Assembly (NCBI GenBank): GCA_009886035.1 | Contig: VFJN01000005.1 | Coordinates: 1-47,233, forward strand | From: Actinomycetota bacterium | GTDB lineage: Bacteria > Actinomycetota > Acidimicrobiia > Acidimicrobiales > VFJN01 | DNA: 47,233 nucleotides | Direction of reading: 5' to 3' | Part shown: piece by piece, positions 23,279 to 33,200 of the stretch | How the letters are laid out: each line of letters opens with the position of its first letter | Position numbering within the stretch: position 1 is the first letter of the stretch | Notes under the pieces: generated by a model | The model's database searches: none | What the model saw: only the letters and a program-made list of their open reading frames with translations | Told to the model about the DNA's origin: nothing | Program-made: the position numbers and the translations under genes

Positions 23279-26200
23279 GGGAGGACACCCGTCGAGAAGC
23301 GCTCCGGGCCGCGCTCCCTAGTTTGCGCTACCCCGATCTCCCGGTGGTGGCCTATCGCGAGGTCATCCTGGAGGCCATCCAGGCCCACCAGGTGGTGGTG
23401 ATCGCGGGAGAGACCGGCTCCGGTAAGAGCACGCAACTCCCCAAGCTGTGTCTGGAACTGGGACTCGGGGTGCGGGGGCTGATCGGCCACACCCAGCCGC
23501 GACGGCTGGCCGCTCGGGCGGTGTCCGAGCGCATCGCCGAGGAACTCGGCACGGAGATTGGCCAGGCGGTTGGGTACACGGTGCGTTTCAACGATCGCGT
23601 AGGCCCCGACACCTTCATCAAAGTGATGACCGACGGAATCCTGCTCGCCGAGGTGCAACGGGATCACCTTCTGCGGGCCTATGAGGTGCTGATCATCGAT
23701 GAGGCTCACGAGCGCAGCCTCAACATCGACTTCCTCCTCGGGTACCTCCGCCAGTTGCTGCCGCAGCGCCCCGATCTGAAGGTGATCATCACCTCCGCCA
23801 CCATCGATACCGAGCGGTTCTCGAAACACTTCCACGACGCGCCGGTAGTGGAGGTGCTGGGCCGATCGTTCCCGGTGGAGGTTCGTTACCGGCCGATCGA
23901 CGATGACGCCCGGGAGCGGCGCGACCAGACGCAGGCGATCGGTGATGCCGTCCAGGAACTGATGAGGCACGGCCCTGGCGACATCCTCGTGTTCCTTTCG
24001 GGGGAACGGGAGATTCGGGACACGGCCGAGGCTCTGGCGCGTCTCGATCTGCGCGACACCGAACTGCTGCCGCTCTACGCCCGGTTGTCGGCCGCCGATC
24101 AGCACCGTGTCTTTGCCCCTCATCAAAACCGCCGCGTGGTGTTGGCCACCAACGTGGCCGAGACGTCCCTTACCGTCCCGGGGATTGTTGGGGTAGTGGA
24201 CCCCGGTACGGCCAGGGTGTCTCGTTATAACCGGCGCACGAAGGTGCAACGGCTGCCGATCGAGCCGATTTCGCAGGCGTCGGCCAACCAGCGCGCCGGT
24301 CGCTGTGGACGGGTCGCTCCGGGCATCTGCATTCGCCTCTATTCCGAGGAGGATTTTCACGCCCGGTCGGAATTCACCGAACCCGAGATCCTTCGCACCA
24401 ATCTGGCGTCGGTGATCCTGCAAATGGCGGCCCTGGGCCTCGGCGACGTGTCGGCCTTCCCCTTCGTGGAACCCCCCGATAGGCGGGCCATCAAAGACGG
24501 CATCATGCTCCTCGAGGAACTTGCCGCCATCGATCGTGGCACCACTGGGGATCACGTTCGTCTCACGAAACTGGGGAAGCGTCTCGCTCGGGTTCCGGCC
24601 GACCCTCGATTGGCGCGCATGGTGCTCGAAGCCGATCGGCACGGGGTGGTGGGCGAGGTGCTGGTGCTGGCGGCGGTCCTGTCCATCCAGGACCCCCGCG
24701 AGCGTCCGCCGGATCAGGAGCAGGCCGCCCGGGAGCAGCACCAGCGGTTTGCCGATCCCGAATCGGACTTCATCACGTATCTCAACCTCTGGCGTTACCT
24801 GCGGGAGCAGCAAAAGGTGCGGGGGTCCAGCCAGTTCCGCAAAATGTGCCAGGCCGAGTATCTCCATCACTTGCGCGTGCGTGAGTGGCAGGACGTGCAC
24901 GTGCAACTCCGACAGGTGGCCCGGGGCCTGGGTCTCGAGGTGCGGCCCTTGGCCGCCGAGCCGAACCGCGATGCCGTGCATGTGTCGCTGCTGTCGGGAT
25001 TGCTGTCGCACATCGGCCTCTTGGATCCCTCGGGGGCGGAGTACCGGGGGGCACGCGAGGCTCGTTTTATCCTCACGCCCGGCACGGCATTGGGGAAGCG
25101 ACGGCCCAAATGGGTGATGGCGGCCGAACTGGTAGAGACGAACCGCCTGCGCGCTCGCACCGTGGCGCAGATTCAGCCTGATCGGATCGAGAGGGCCGCC
25201 GCCCATCTGGTGACTCGGAGTTACGAGCAGCCGTGGTGGGAGGTGGAGTCGGGGGCGGCGATGACCATCGAACGGGTGAGTCTGTACGGTCTCCCGATCG
25301 TCGCCGGGCGTCGGCTGGCCTACGACCGCGTCAACCCCACCGAGGCGAGGGCCTTGTTCCTTCGTCATGCCCTGGTGGACGGTGACTGGCACGGTGGGCA
25401 CCTGTTCGTGGAGGCCAATCAGGGCCAGGTGGCCGCCGTGGTGGCATTGGAGGAGCGGGTGCGACGGGATCTTCTCGTCAGCGACGAGACGCTGTGGAGT
25501 TTCTTCGATGCCCGGGTGCCCGATGACATCACTTCGGCTCGACGGTTCGATAAATGGTGGAAGGGCGAGCAACACCGCGATCCCGATCGACTCACGTACA
25601 CCCAGGTCGACCTCATCGACACGGGCACAGGCCCGATGGACATGGACGGCTTTCCGGAGACGTGGCCGCTGGGTCCGGTGCGGCTCCCGTTGACCTACAC
25701 CCTCGACGCCAGTTCGGATCTCGATGGCGTCACCGTGGATGTGCCCCTGGCGTTACTCGATCAGGTGGCGGCCGCCGGCCTGGACTGGCAGGTGCCGGGG
25801 CGACGAGTCGAGTTGATCGCGGCCCTCCTGCGCACGGCACCCAAAAACCTGCGACGCCATGCCAGCCCGGCGGGGGAGGTGGCGGCCGCGGTGTTGGCTG
25901 AGCTCGACCCGAGCGAGGGCCCCTTGGTGGATGCTCTGGCCCGAGTGATGGCGCGACGCACCGGCGAGCCGTTTCGCGCTGCCAGTTTTGTGGTGAGCCG
26001 GGTGCCCCCGCCTCTGCGCATCACCGTGCGGGCGGTGGACACCGCCGGTACGCCGGTGGCATGGAGCAAAGATGTGGGGGCGCTCCGCGCCACCCTGGTG
26101 GATCGCGTGCGGGAAGCCATCGCGCAATCAGCCCCTCTGGCCGAACAGTTCGGCCTGCGCTCCTGGCCGGGGGGGTCGCTGCCCCGCACGGTGGTCACCA

Positions 26201-26985
26201 CCCATGCAGGGATCAACGTCGTCGCTTACCCGTGCCTGGTGGATGAAGGCGACACGGTGGCGCTGCGGGTCCTTCCCAGTGAGGGAGAGCAGAGCGTGGC
26301 GATGTGGCGGGGCACTCGACGGCTCTTGCTGTTGCAGATCGGCTCGCCGCTACGCACGCTGGATAAGTCCTTGTCGAACGCCACCAAGTTGGCCCTGGCG
26401 GCTTCGGGCCACCTCACCGCTGCCGAGGTGTATCGCGAAGCCACGGTGGCGGCCGTTGACCACTTGTTGCTGGAGGCGGGGGGGCCGGTGTGGGAGCCCG
26501 AACTGTTCTCCGCCCTGGTGGTATCGGTGAAGGCTGGTTTCGCGCCGGTGGCTCGCTCGGTGGCCACCACGGTCGGGGAGGTGGTGGCCACCGTGGCGCG
26601 GGTGGAGGACCGGTGCGGGTCGATGCTCACCGCCGCTCTCGATGAGACCGTGCTGGATGTGCAGGCCCACGTGCGTCGTCTCTTGCACCGCGGGTGGATT
26701 GTGGCCGCGGGAGTGGACCGTCTGGACGATGTGCGTCGTTATGTTCAGGGCATCGAGGTCCGGTTGGAAAAGGCGGTGGCTCAACCGGATCGTGATCGGG
26801 TCCGTACGTTGTCGTTGCGGGCGCTGGAGGAGGAGTACCGGTCGGTGGCGGTGGCGGATCACGACGGGCGGGTGCGATGGATGCTCGAGGAACTACGGGT
26901 GAGCACTTTTGCCCAAAAGGTGGGTGTCAAAGGCGGAGCCAGTGAACAAAAGGTGCGAGCCGAACTCGCTCGCCTCGATCACTGA
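23275..26985 (+). CDS. hrpA: ATP-dependent RNA helicase HrpA
   Basis: A 1236-residue DEAH-box helicase, near the usual 1280-1320. Motifs: GETGSGKST (I, residues 45-53), IIDEAHERS (II, about 140), TSATIDTERF (III), TNVAETSLTVPG (V) and NQRAGRCGRVAPG (VI). The helicase core is followed by the HA2 and OB-fold regions and a long C-terminal DUF3418 domain. HrpA rescues stalled ribosomes in E. coli. It is translationally coupled to rsgA (four-base overlap), which makes sense as both act on ribosomes. The 166 bases after the stop show nothing recognisable. Confidence 0.96.
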   Translation: MREDTRREALRAALPSLRYPDLPVVAYREVILEAIQAHQVVVIAGETGSGKSTQLPKLCLELGLGVRGLIGHTQPRRLAARAVSERIAEELGTEIGQAVGYTVRFNDRVGPDTFIKVMTDGILLAEVQRDHLLRAYEVLIIDEAHERSLNIDFLLGYLRQLLPQRPDLKVIITSATIDTERFSKHFHDAPVVEVLGRSFPVEVRYRPIDDDARERRDQTQAIGDAVQELMRHGPGDILVFLSGEREIRDTAEALARLDLRDTELLPLYARLSAADQHRVFAPHQNRRVVLATNVAETSLTVPGIVGVVDPGTARVSRYNRRTKVQRLPIEPISQASANQRAGRCGRVAPGICIRLYSEEDFHARSEFTEPEILRTNLASVILQMAALGLGDVSAFPFVEPPDRRAIKDGIMLLEELAAIDRGTTGDHVRLTKLGKRLARVPADPRLARMVLEADRHGVVGEVLVLAAVLSIQDPRERPPDQEQAAREQHQRFADPESDFITYLNLWRYLREQQKVRGSSQFRKMCQAEYLHHLRVREWQDVHVQLRQVARGLGLEVRPLAAEPNRDAVHVSLLSGLLSHIGLLDPSGAEYRGAREARFILTPGTALGKRRPKWVMAAELVETNRLRARTVAQIQPDRIERAAAHLVTRSYEQPWWEVESGAAMTIERVSLYGLPIVAGRRLAYDRVNPTEARALFLRHALVDGDWHGGHLFVEANQGQVAAVVALEERVRRDLLVSDETLWSFFDARVPDDITSARRFDKWWKGEQHRDPDRLTYTQVDLIDTGTGPMDMDGFPETWPLGPVRLPLTYTLDASSDLDGVTVDVPLALLDQVAAAGLDWQVPGRRVELIAALLRTAPKNLRRHASPAGEVAAAVLAELDPSEGPLVDALARVMARRTGEPFRAASFVVSRVPPPLRITVRAVDTAGTPVAWSKDVGALRATLVDRVREAIAQSAPLAEQFGLRSWPGGSLPRTVVTTHAGINVVAYPCLVDEGDTVALRVLPSEGEQSVAMWRGTRRLLLLQIGSPLRTLDKSLSNATKLALAASGHLTAAEVYREATVAAVDHLLLEAGGPVWEPELFSALVVSVKAGFAPVARSVATTVGEVVATVARVEDRCGSMLTAALDETVLDVQAHVRRLLHRGWIVAAGVDRLDDVRRYVQGIEVRLEKAVAQPDRDRVRTLSLRALEEEYRSVAVADHDGRVRWMLEELRVSTFAQKVGVKGGASEQKVRAELARLDH

Positions 26986-27151
26986 CCCCCCCCGTTCATC
27001 GCCGGCTCGGGGGTGACCGGTGGTGCTCTACTCCGGGCTGTGCGGTCTGCCGCCCCATCAGAGTGGGAGGCGCTGTCTTTCCCGCCGGCGGAGAGGGCCA
27101 GGAGGGCGAGGGCCGCTTTCCGGTCGCGGCGCCGCTGATCGCGCCGCGGGT

Positions 27152-27850
27152 CTATCGGCGGGGACCGGCGGCGGTGTGGCGCGTGCCATCGGGGTCGCGC
27201 GCCCAGGGGGCCGGGCCTTCCCAGCGGTCGTCGTACACCAATTCCCCGATGGGGCGACGGCGTACCGGACCGTGGTGCCCGGCCGGTCGGCCCAACGCCA
27301 GGGTGGCGGAGATCCCCACCGTGTCGGGAATGGCGAGCAGGGGCCGCAGGGCGGGCTCGGCGCGGGCGTGCCAGGTGGTCATCACCCCGCCGTACCCGAG
27401 GGCGCGGGCCGCTAAGAGCAGGTTCTGACAGGCCGGGTACACGCTGGCTCCTTCGGTGGGTCCGGGCTCACGGTCCCGTTTGATGCACGCCAACACCACC
27501 ACCGGCGTGGTCTCGAAGTGGTCCACAAAGTGCTGCATCGTTTCGGCCATGCGGGCCTTGGGGGAGGTGGCGTCGGTGCCGGTGCCGGTGCCGTACGCGT
27601 CGGCGGCGTGTTTGTCGGCCCACATCGCCCGGAAAGTTTGCCCGAGGAGTGCCCGGGCATCGATGGCCGCCGGCCCATCCCGGAGCACGATGAAGCGGAA
27701 GGGTTGGCGGTTCGACCCCGACGGAGCCCGCGTGGCGTGCCAGAGGATCTGGCTCAGGTCGGCGTCGGGGATGGGCTCGTCGCGAAACCGTCGGATGGCC
27801 CGGGTGGTGGCGAGGCCTTCGAGCAACGGGATGGGGGGGTCGGTGGTCAC
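27152..27850 (-). CDS. nitroreductase-family flavoprotein
   Basis: A 232-residue FMN-dependent nitroreductase-like protein: RAIRRFRDEPIPDADL then HATRAPSGSNRQPFRFIVL (FMN contact), YPACQNLLLAARALGYGG and GISATLALGRPAG near the C-terminus. The family reduces nitroaromatics, quinones or flavins with NAD(P)H. Start GTG 27850 overlaps the MFS stop by four bases (GTGA), so it is the last gene of a marR-MFS-nitroreductase operon. This arrangement suggests detoxification of an aromatic or redox-active compound sensed by the MarR protein. Confidence 0.9.
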   Translation of the reverse strand: MTTDPPIPLLEGLATTRAIRRFRDEPIPDADLSQILWHATRAPSGSNRQPFRFIVLRDGPAAIDARALLGQTFRAMWADKHAADAYGTGTGTDATSPKARMAETMQHFVDHFETTPVVVLACIKRDREPGPTEGASVYPACQNLLLAARALGYGGVMTTWHARAEPALRPLLAIPDTVGISATLALGRPAGHHGPVRRRPIGELVYDDRWEGPAPWARDPDGTRHTAAGPRR

Positions 27851-29148
27851 GAGTTCACCGACTGGGGGGCCAAACCGGGGGCGGTGAGATCGTGGCCTCC
27901 TCGGGGCGAGCGCGCCTCGTGGCGCTGGTCCCCTCGCCGGGCCTTCCGCACGGCGAGTACCCCGTAGAGGGCCGCCCCCAATCCAGCGAGGCCGCCCACC
28001 GCCAGGCCGTAGCGAGAGCCGTACCGCTGGGAGATGAACCCGAGGATCGGGCCTCCGATAGGGGTGCTCCCAAGGAACACCAGGGCCTGCAGGGCGAGGA
28101 TGCGACCGCGCATCATCGGGTCGGCGCGCAGTTGCACGATGGCGGTGGAGGCGGTCATGAAGGAGATGGAGGCAAAGCCCATGACCGCGCCCATGGCGAA
28201 GGCGATCGGCTGGTTGGGGGCGAGGGCCAGAGCCAACATGGCGGCGCCGAAGCCCGCCGCCGCCAGCGCCACGCTATCGATCGAGATGTGGGTTCGATGA
28301 GCCGAATAGAGCGCACCGGTGAAGGAGCCGATACTCGTGACCGACATGAGGAGCGAGAAGGTGATGGCGGCGCCTCCGAGGTCGCGTATCGCGAAGAGCG
28401 GCAGGACAGTCTGGAAGTTGAAGGCCAGGGTGCCGATCACGGCCAGCATGATGATGGGAACCCGCAGTTCTGTGATGCGCCACGTGTAGGCGAGGCCGGC
28501 CCGTACCTGTCCCCGGCCCCGTGGGGTCATCGGGGCGGGACGCACCTGGCGGGCATCGATCATGAAGAGGCTGGTGAGAACGGCGATGTAACTGAGGCCG
28601 TCCACCACGAACGCCCATCCGAACCCGGCCGTGGCCACCAGCAGGCCCCCCAACGCGGGTCCGATGATGCGTGAGCCGGTCATGGAAGCGGTGTTGAGGC
28701 TCACGGCGTTGGGGATGTGGCTGGTGGGCACCATCTCCACGACGTAGGACCGACGGGTGGGGTTGTCGAAGGCGGTGGCCAAGCCACCGAAACCGGCGAT
28801 GATGTAGATGGCCCATACCGGGGGATGCGACTGGAAGGCGACGGCAGCCAGGGCGAAGGATTGCACCATGGCGAGGGACTGCACCACGAGGAGCAGTTTT
28901 CGTTTGTCGCTGCGGTCGGCGACCAGGCCGGCGAACGCCCCGAAGATCAGTACGGGGCCGAACTGGGCCGCCGCCAGGAGGCCGAGGGCAATACCGCTGT
29001 TGGTGAGTTTGAGCACCAAGAGGGTCTGGGCGATGAGGGTGAGCCAGTTCCCCACTTGCGAGATCGACTGACCCACGAAGAACAAGCGGAAGTTACGGAC
29101 ACCGAGTGATCGGAAGGTCTGGTGGAAGGCCACCCGCAGGCTCGTCAT
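27847..29148 (-). CDS. MFS efflux transporter
   Basis: From ATG 29148 (GAGGAA nine bases upstream) the product is 433 residues with about 12 membrane spans. The N-terminus FHQTFRSLGVRNFRLFFVGQ and SQVGNWLTLIAQTLLVLKLT-type start, plus LVADRSDKRKLLL between spans 2 and 3, are typical of the EntS-like MFS_3 group of exporters. A further in-frame extension to 29376 would overlap marR and lacks membrane character, so it was rejected. ATG overlaps the marR stop (ATGA). Likely an exporter induced when MarR binds its ligand. Confidence 0.9.
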   Translation of the reverse strand: MTSLRVAFHQTFRSLGVRNFRLFFVGQSISQVGNWLTLIAQTLLVLKLTNSGIALGLLAAAQFGPVLIFGAFAGLVADRSDKRKLLLVVQSLAMVQSFALAAVAFQSHPPVWAIYIIAGFGGLATAFDNPTRRSYVVEMVPTSHIPNAVSLNTASMTGSRIIGPALGGLLVATAGFGWAFVVDGLSYIAVLTSLFMIDARQVRPAPMTPRGRGQVRAGLAYTWRITELRVPIIMLAVIGTLAFNFQTVLPLFAIRDLGGAAITFSLLMSVTSIGSFTGALYSAHRTHISIDSVALAAAGFGAAMLALALAPNQPIAFAMGAVMGFASISFMTASTAIVQLRADPMMRGRILALQALVFLGSTPIGGPILGFISQRYGSRYGLAVGGLAGLGAALYGVLAVRKARRGDQRHEARSPRGGHDLTAPGLAPQSVNS

Positions 29149-29585
29149 CGGGGTTCCTCGCACAAGCGATCGAGCGCATCGAGCGCCGCCGCCAGGCAGG
29201 ATCGCTCGGTGGGGTCGAGGGCGGCAAGGCGTTGGGTCAGCCAGGTGGTCTTGCGGCGACGAGTTTCCGCGATGAGGGCCGCGCCGGCCGCGGTGGTGCT
29301 GACGCGATGGACCCGTCGGTCGGTTCCGTCGGGGCTGCGCACGAGGAGGCCATCGGCTTGGAGTTTCGCCGCGCACTTGGTGATCGTTGGAGGCGCCACC
29401 CTCTCGTAGTCGGCCAACTCGCCCAGGGTGAGGGGCCCGTTGTTGTGGACCGCCGCCAAGGCGGAGAGTTGACTTGGCGTGAGCCCGCCGCCGCCTTCTT
29501 GCCGCAGTCGGCGCGCCAGGCGGGTGGCACTGAGGCGCAGGCGAGCAGCGATTTCCGCATCCGTCGGGGTAGGGGAGCGAGGCAT
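29145..29585 (-). CDS. MarR-family transcriptional regulator
   Basis: A 146-residue winged-helix protein: LTPSQLSALAAVHNNGPLT (helix 3 onward), GELADYERVAPPTITK (recognition helix region), ADGLLVRSPDGTDRR (wing with the DRR signature) and a C-terminal dimerisation helix. It is first in a three-gene operon with an MFS exporter and a nitroreductase, coupled by overlaps. A perfect palindrome at 29603-29617, 18 bases upstream of its ATG, is the expected autoregulatory site. Confidence 0.93.
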   Translation of the reverse strand: MPRSPTPTDAEIAARLRLSATRLARRLRQEGGGGLTPSQLSALAAVHNNGPLTLGELADYERVAPPTITKCAAKLQADGLLVRSPDGTDRRVHRVSTTAAGAALIAETRRRKTTWLTQRLAALDPTERSCLAAALDALDRLCEEPR

Positions 29586-29602
29586 AGCTCCACCCTAACA
29601 GA

Positions 29603-29617
29603 TAGTTACCCTAACTA
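29603..29617. promoter_or_regulatory. MarR operator palindrome
   Basis: TAGTTA-CCC-TAACTA is a perfect inverted repeat (6+3+6) in an AT-rich patch of otherwise GC-rich DNA. It lies in the 50-base gap between metH and marR, 18 bases before the marR start. A further TAACTA-like half-site (AACTA at 29617-29621) follows. MarR proteins bind palindromes of about this size over their own promoters, so this probably controls the marR-MFS-nitroreductase operon. Confidence 0.65.
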
Positions 29618-29635
29618 ACTACTGTGGGTGGGGGG

Positions 29636-32600
29636 TTAGCGGGCCACGAAGTACTTGGACTGGGGGTGATGACAGATGAGGGCGCTGGTGGTCTGCTCGG
29701 GCTGATACTGGAACCCGGTGTCCTCGCTGCACTCGAGGCCGATGCGCTGGCCGCCCAAAAGGTTCAGAATGGTGACGTTGTCTTCGAGGTCGGGACAGGC
29801 CGGGTAGCCACTGGAGTACCGACCGCCGCGATACTGCTGGCGGAACAGGCCCGCCAGCGCCGGGCCGTCCTGGTCCGCAAAGCCCCATTGCGTGCGGATG
29901 CGGTGGTGCCAGAGTTCGGCGAGCGCCTCGGCCATTTCCACTCCCAAGCCGTGGAGAAGCAGGTATTCCTGGTAGCGATCCTCCTGAAACAGCACGGCGG
30001 CGGCCTCGCTCACGGCGGGTCCCATCGTCACGATGTGGAACGCCGCGTAGTCCACCGTGGGCCCGTCGGCGGGTCGGAAGAAATCCGCGATGCAGAGGAA
30101 CTTGTCCTTTTGCTGACGAGGGAAGTGGAAGCGGGCTTGCTCGGTGGCACGGGTTTCGTCGGACCAGATCACGAGTTCATCGCCGTCGCCGTTGGCCGGG
30201 AAGTAGCCGTAGACCAGTTGCGGAGTGAGGATGCCCGCGGCCTTGGCCTTGGCCAGTTCCTCCCGGAGAATCGGCCGGATGCGGTCCTTGAAGGCGGTGT
30301 CGTTCTCCCCCTTGTTGGGGCGAAACTGCCACTGATTGCGAAACAGGGCGGTCTCGTTGATGAAGCCGGCGATTTCGTCGAGGGAGATGCCCTTCACCAC
30401 TTCACTGCCGAGGAACGGTGGCACGAAGACTTCGTTGTCGGTGGCCACCTCGGGGGAGCGGGCGGGGACCTCAACCGGGTTGGCGTCGCTAGACCCCGGT
30501 TTGGCGAAGCGGCCTTTCAGCTCAATGGTGGAGTCGGTGGGGATGCGACCCCAGTCGGGGTCATCGGGAGTGTCGCCGCGTTTGGTGGCGCCGATGCGGT
30601 CCATCACATGCAGGCCCTCAAAGGCGTCCTTGCCGTAGAAGAGCCGACCGTCGTAGACCTCGCGCAGGTCGCGCTCGACATACACCCGGGTGAGGGCGGC
30701 ACCGCCGAGGAGCACCGGAATGTCGGCCAACCCGCGGCTGTTCAACTCCTCCAGGTTCTCCCGCATGATGAGGGTGCTCTTCACCAGCAGCCCGCTCATG
30801 CCGATGGCGTCGGCTTTCACCTCTACTGCCTTGTCCACCATTTCGGTCACGTTCACCTTGATGCCGAGGTTGTGCACCTCGTAGCCGTTGTTGGTGAGGA
30901 TGATGTCCACCAGGTTCTTGCCGATGTCGTGCACATCGCCCTTCACCGTGGCGAGCACGATGCGGCCCTTAGTGGACTCGCCGTCCACCTTGTCCATCAG
31001 CGGTTCGAGGTAGGCCACCGCCGCCTTCATGGTTTCGGCCGATTGCAGGACGAACGGTAATTGCATCTCCCCTTTGCCAAAGAGGTCGCCCACCGTTTTC
31101 ATGCCCTCGAGAAGAATGTCGTTGATAATGGCGAGCGGCCGGTGGCCTTGCTCAAGAGCCAGATCGAGATGGGCGGTCAGACCATCGCGGTCGCCGTCGA
31201 TGATGCGGGTGGCCAGCAACTTTTCGATGGGCCAGTCGGAGCGGTCCTCTTTTTCAACCGTGGAGGCGGTGACCCCGTCAAACATGGCCAACAGCACCTG
31301 GAGCGGGTCGTAGTCGTCCGTGCGGCGGTCGTAGATCACATCGAGGCACACCTGCTTTTGCTCATCGGGGATACGAGCGAGCGGCATGATGCGGGCGGCG
31401 TGCACGATGGCGGAATCGAGGCCTGCTTGGGCTGCCTCGTGCAGGTAGACGGAGTTGAGGGCATGGCGGGCGGGTGGGTTGAGGCCAAAGGAGATGTTGG
31501 ACAGACCGAGGGTGGTGTGCACCCCGGGCAGGTTGGCTTTGATGAGGCGGATGCCCTCCAGGGTGGAGGCGCCGTCACCGCGGCTTTCCTCCATGCCCGT
31601 CCCGAGGGTGAGAGCCAACGGATCGAAGAACAAGTCGCCGGGCTCGAGGCCGTAGCGATGGACGGCGATGTCGTGAATGGCGGTGGCGGCCTTGAGTTTC
31701 CATTCAGGGGTGCGGGCTTGGCCCTGTTCGTCGATGCACGTGCACACCACGGCGGCGCCGTACTCGCGGGCGAGAGACAGGAAGCGATCAAGGCGGGTGC
31801 CGGGGGCGTCGCCGTCTTCCAGGTTCACTGAGTTCAGAATGGCGCGTCCGCCGATCCACTGGAGGGCCGTTTCGATCACCTGGGGTTCGGTGGAGTCGAT
31901 CATGATCGGGACGGTGGCCTGGGTGGCGAAACGGGACGCGATCTCATCCATGTCGGCGGAGCCATCTCGGCCCACGTAATCCACGCACAGATCGAGGACG
32001 TGAGCACCTTCCTTCTCCTGCTCCCGGGCCATGGCCACGCACATGTCCCAGTCGCCCGCCAGCATCGCCTCCCGGAACTTCTTGGAGCCGTTGGCGTTAG
32101 TGCGTTCGCCGATGGAGAGGTAGGTGAGTTGTTGCTCGAAGGGGGTGAACGAGTAGATCGAGGTGGCGCCGTCTTCGTGGTCGAACGTGCGGGGGGTGGG
32201 GGTGAGGTCCTTCACGGCTTCGACCACCGCGGCAATGTGTTCGACGGTGGTGCCGCAGCACCCGCCCACGATGCCCACTCCGAAGTCGGTCACGAAGCGA
32301 CGCTGGTAGTCGGCCAGTTGGGTGGGGGTGAGGTCGTAGTGCATTTTGCCGTTGAGTACCGACGGCAGGCCGGCGTTGGGGAGGCAGGCGATCGGCACGC
32401 GCGAGTGTTGGTTGAGATAGCGAAGGTGCTCGCTCATCTCGGCGGGGCCGGTGGCGCAGTTGATGCCAATGGCTTCGGGCCGCATGGCGTCGAGGGCGGC
32501 GAGGGCGGCGCCGATTTCGGTGCCGGGAAGCATGGTGCCGGTGAGTTCCATGGTGACCTGCACCTGGATAGGAACCTCGCGGCCCTCCGCCGCCATCGCC

Positions 32601-33118
32601 CGGCGGCAGCCGATCATGGCGGCCTTCGCCCCGAGGAGGTCGAACTGGGTTTCCACGAGGAAGACGTCGACGCCCCCCTCGAGGAGGCCGCGGGCCTGCA
32701 CCTCGTAGGCATCGCGCAGTTCGGCGAATCGGATCTGGCCGAGCGACGCGAACTTGGTGCCGGGGCCGATCGAGCCGGCCACCAGCCCGTCGTACCCGTC
32801 GGCCACTTCGCGGGCGATCCGGGCGGCGGTCACGTTGAGTTCGTGGCTGCGCTCTCCGATCCCGTATTCGCCGAGGGGGATGGCGAAGGAGCCAAAACTG
32901 GCGGTCTCCACCACATCCACGCCGATCCGGAAGAACTCTTCGTGCATCCCGGCGATCACATCGGGCCGGGTGGCTACGAGCAGTTCGTTGCAGCCCTCGA
33001 AGTGTTCCCCTCCGAAGTCGTCGGGGCCGAGTTCGAGGGTCTGCACGTAGGTGCCGAAAGCGCCGTCGTAGACGACCACCTTCTCCCGGAGTAACTCGAG
33101 GTAGGTCGTGGTGCCCAT
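29636..33118 (-). CDS. metH: cobalamin-dependent methionine synthase
   Basis: A 1160-residue MetH in the standard order. The homocysteine domain (1 to about 325) has DGAFGTYVQ, GINCATGP and the zinc cysteines of GGCCGTT. The folate (pterin-binding) domain follows with MIDSTEP and NSVNLEDGD. The cobalamin domains include DVHDIGKNLVDIIL (axial His near residue 729) and GLLVKSTLIM. The C-terminal activation domain (about 890-1160) has the SAM-contacting RYSSGYPACPDLED. It makes methionine from homocysteine using methyl-tetrahydrofolate. Start ATG 33118 is 82 bases from the divergent carboxylase gene; I see no cobalamin or SAM riboswitch there. A cobalamin adenosyltransferase is encoded 2 kb away. 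Confidence 0.97.
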   Translation of the reverse strand: MGTTTYLELLREKVVVYDGAFGTYVQTLELGPDDFGGEHFEGCNELLVATRPDVIAGMHEEFFRIGVDVVETASFGSFAIPLGEYGIGERSHELNVTAARIAREVADGYDGLVAGSIGPGTKFASLGQIRFAELRDAYEVQARGLLEGGVDVFLVETQFDLLGAKAAMIGCRRAMAAEGREVPIQVQVTMELTGTMLPGTEIGAALAALDAMRPEAIGINCATGPAEMSEHLRYLNQHSRVPIACLPNAGLPSVLNGKMHYDLTPTQLADYQRRFVTDFGVGIVGGCCGTTVEHIAAVVEAVKDLTPTPRTFDHEDGATSIYSFTPFEQQLTYLSIGERTNANGSKKFREAMLAGDWDMCVAMAREQEKEGAHVLDLCVDYVGRDGSADMDEIASRFATQATVPIMIDSTEPQVIETALQWIGGRAILNSVNLEDGDAPGTRLDRFLSLAREYGAAVVCTCIDEQGQARTPEWKLKAATAIHDIAVHRYGLEPGDLFFDPLALTLGTGMEESRGDGASTLEGIRLIKANLPGVHTTLGLSNISFGLNPPARHALNSVYLHEAAQAGLDSAIVHAARIMPLARIPDEQKQVCLDVIYDRRTDDYDPLQVLLAMFDGVTASTVEKEDRSDWPIEKLLATRIIDGDRDGLTAHLDLALEQGHRPLAIINDILLEGMKTVGDLFGKGEMQLPFVLQSAETMKAAVAYLEPLMDKVDGESTKGRIVLATVKGDVHDIGKNLVDIILTNNGYEVHNLGIKVNVTEMVDKAVEVKADAIGMSGLLVKSTLIMRENLEELNSRGLADIPVLLGGAALTRVYVERDLREVYDGRLFYGKDAFEGLHVMDRIGATKRGDTPDDPDWGRIPTDSTIELKGRFAKPGSSDANPVEVPARSPEVATDNEVFVPPFLGSEVVKGISLDEIAGFINETALFRNQWQFRPNKGENDTAFKDRIRPILREELAKAKAAGILTPQLVYGYFPANGDGDELVIWSDETRATEQARFHFPRQQKDKFLCIADFFRPADGPTVDYAAFHIVTMGPAVSEAAAVLFQEDRYQEYLLLHGLGVEMAEALAELWHHRIRTQWGFADQDGPALAGLFRQQYRGGRYSSGYPACPDLEDNVTILNLLGGQRIGLECSEDTGFQYQPEQTTSALICHHPQSKYFVAR

Positions 33119-33200
33119 GAGGCGAGAGGTTACCGGTGCTCTCCCTCACACCTCGCACCCAAACCGTGCCAGGGAGTGGGGTTGGGCTAGAACGGCGGGG

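Noticed and set aside
23227-25575. Very long open frame antisense to hrpA
   Set aside because: It mirrors third-position GC bias of hrpA; its translation is His/Arg/Gly-rich with no domain, while hrpA shows all helicase motifs.
29149-29376. Longer N-terminus of the MFS transporter
   Set aside because: The extra 76 codons overlap marR in another frame, are Arg/Pro-rich without membrane character, and the Shine-Dalgarno points to ATG 29148.
33119-33200. Cobalamin or SAM/SAH riboswitch upstream of metH
   Set aside because: Only 82 bases separate the divergent starts, and no recognisable B12 box or SAM-type core is present.
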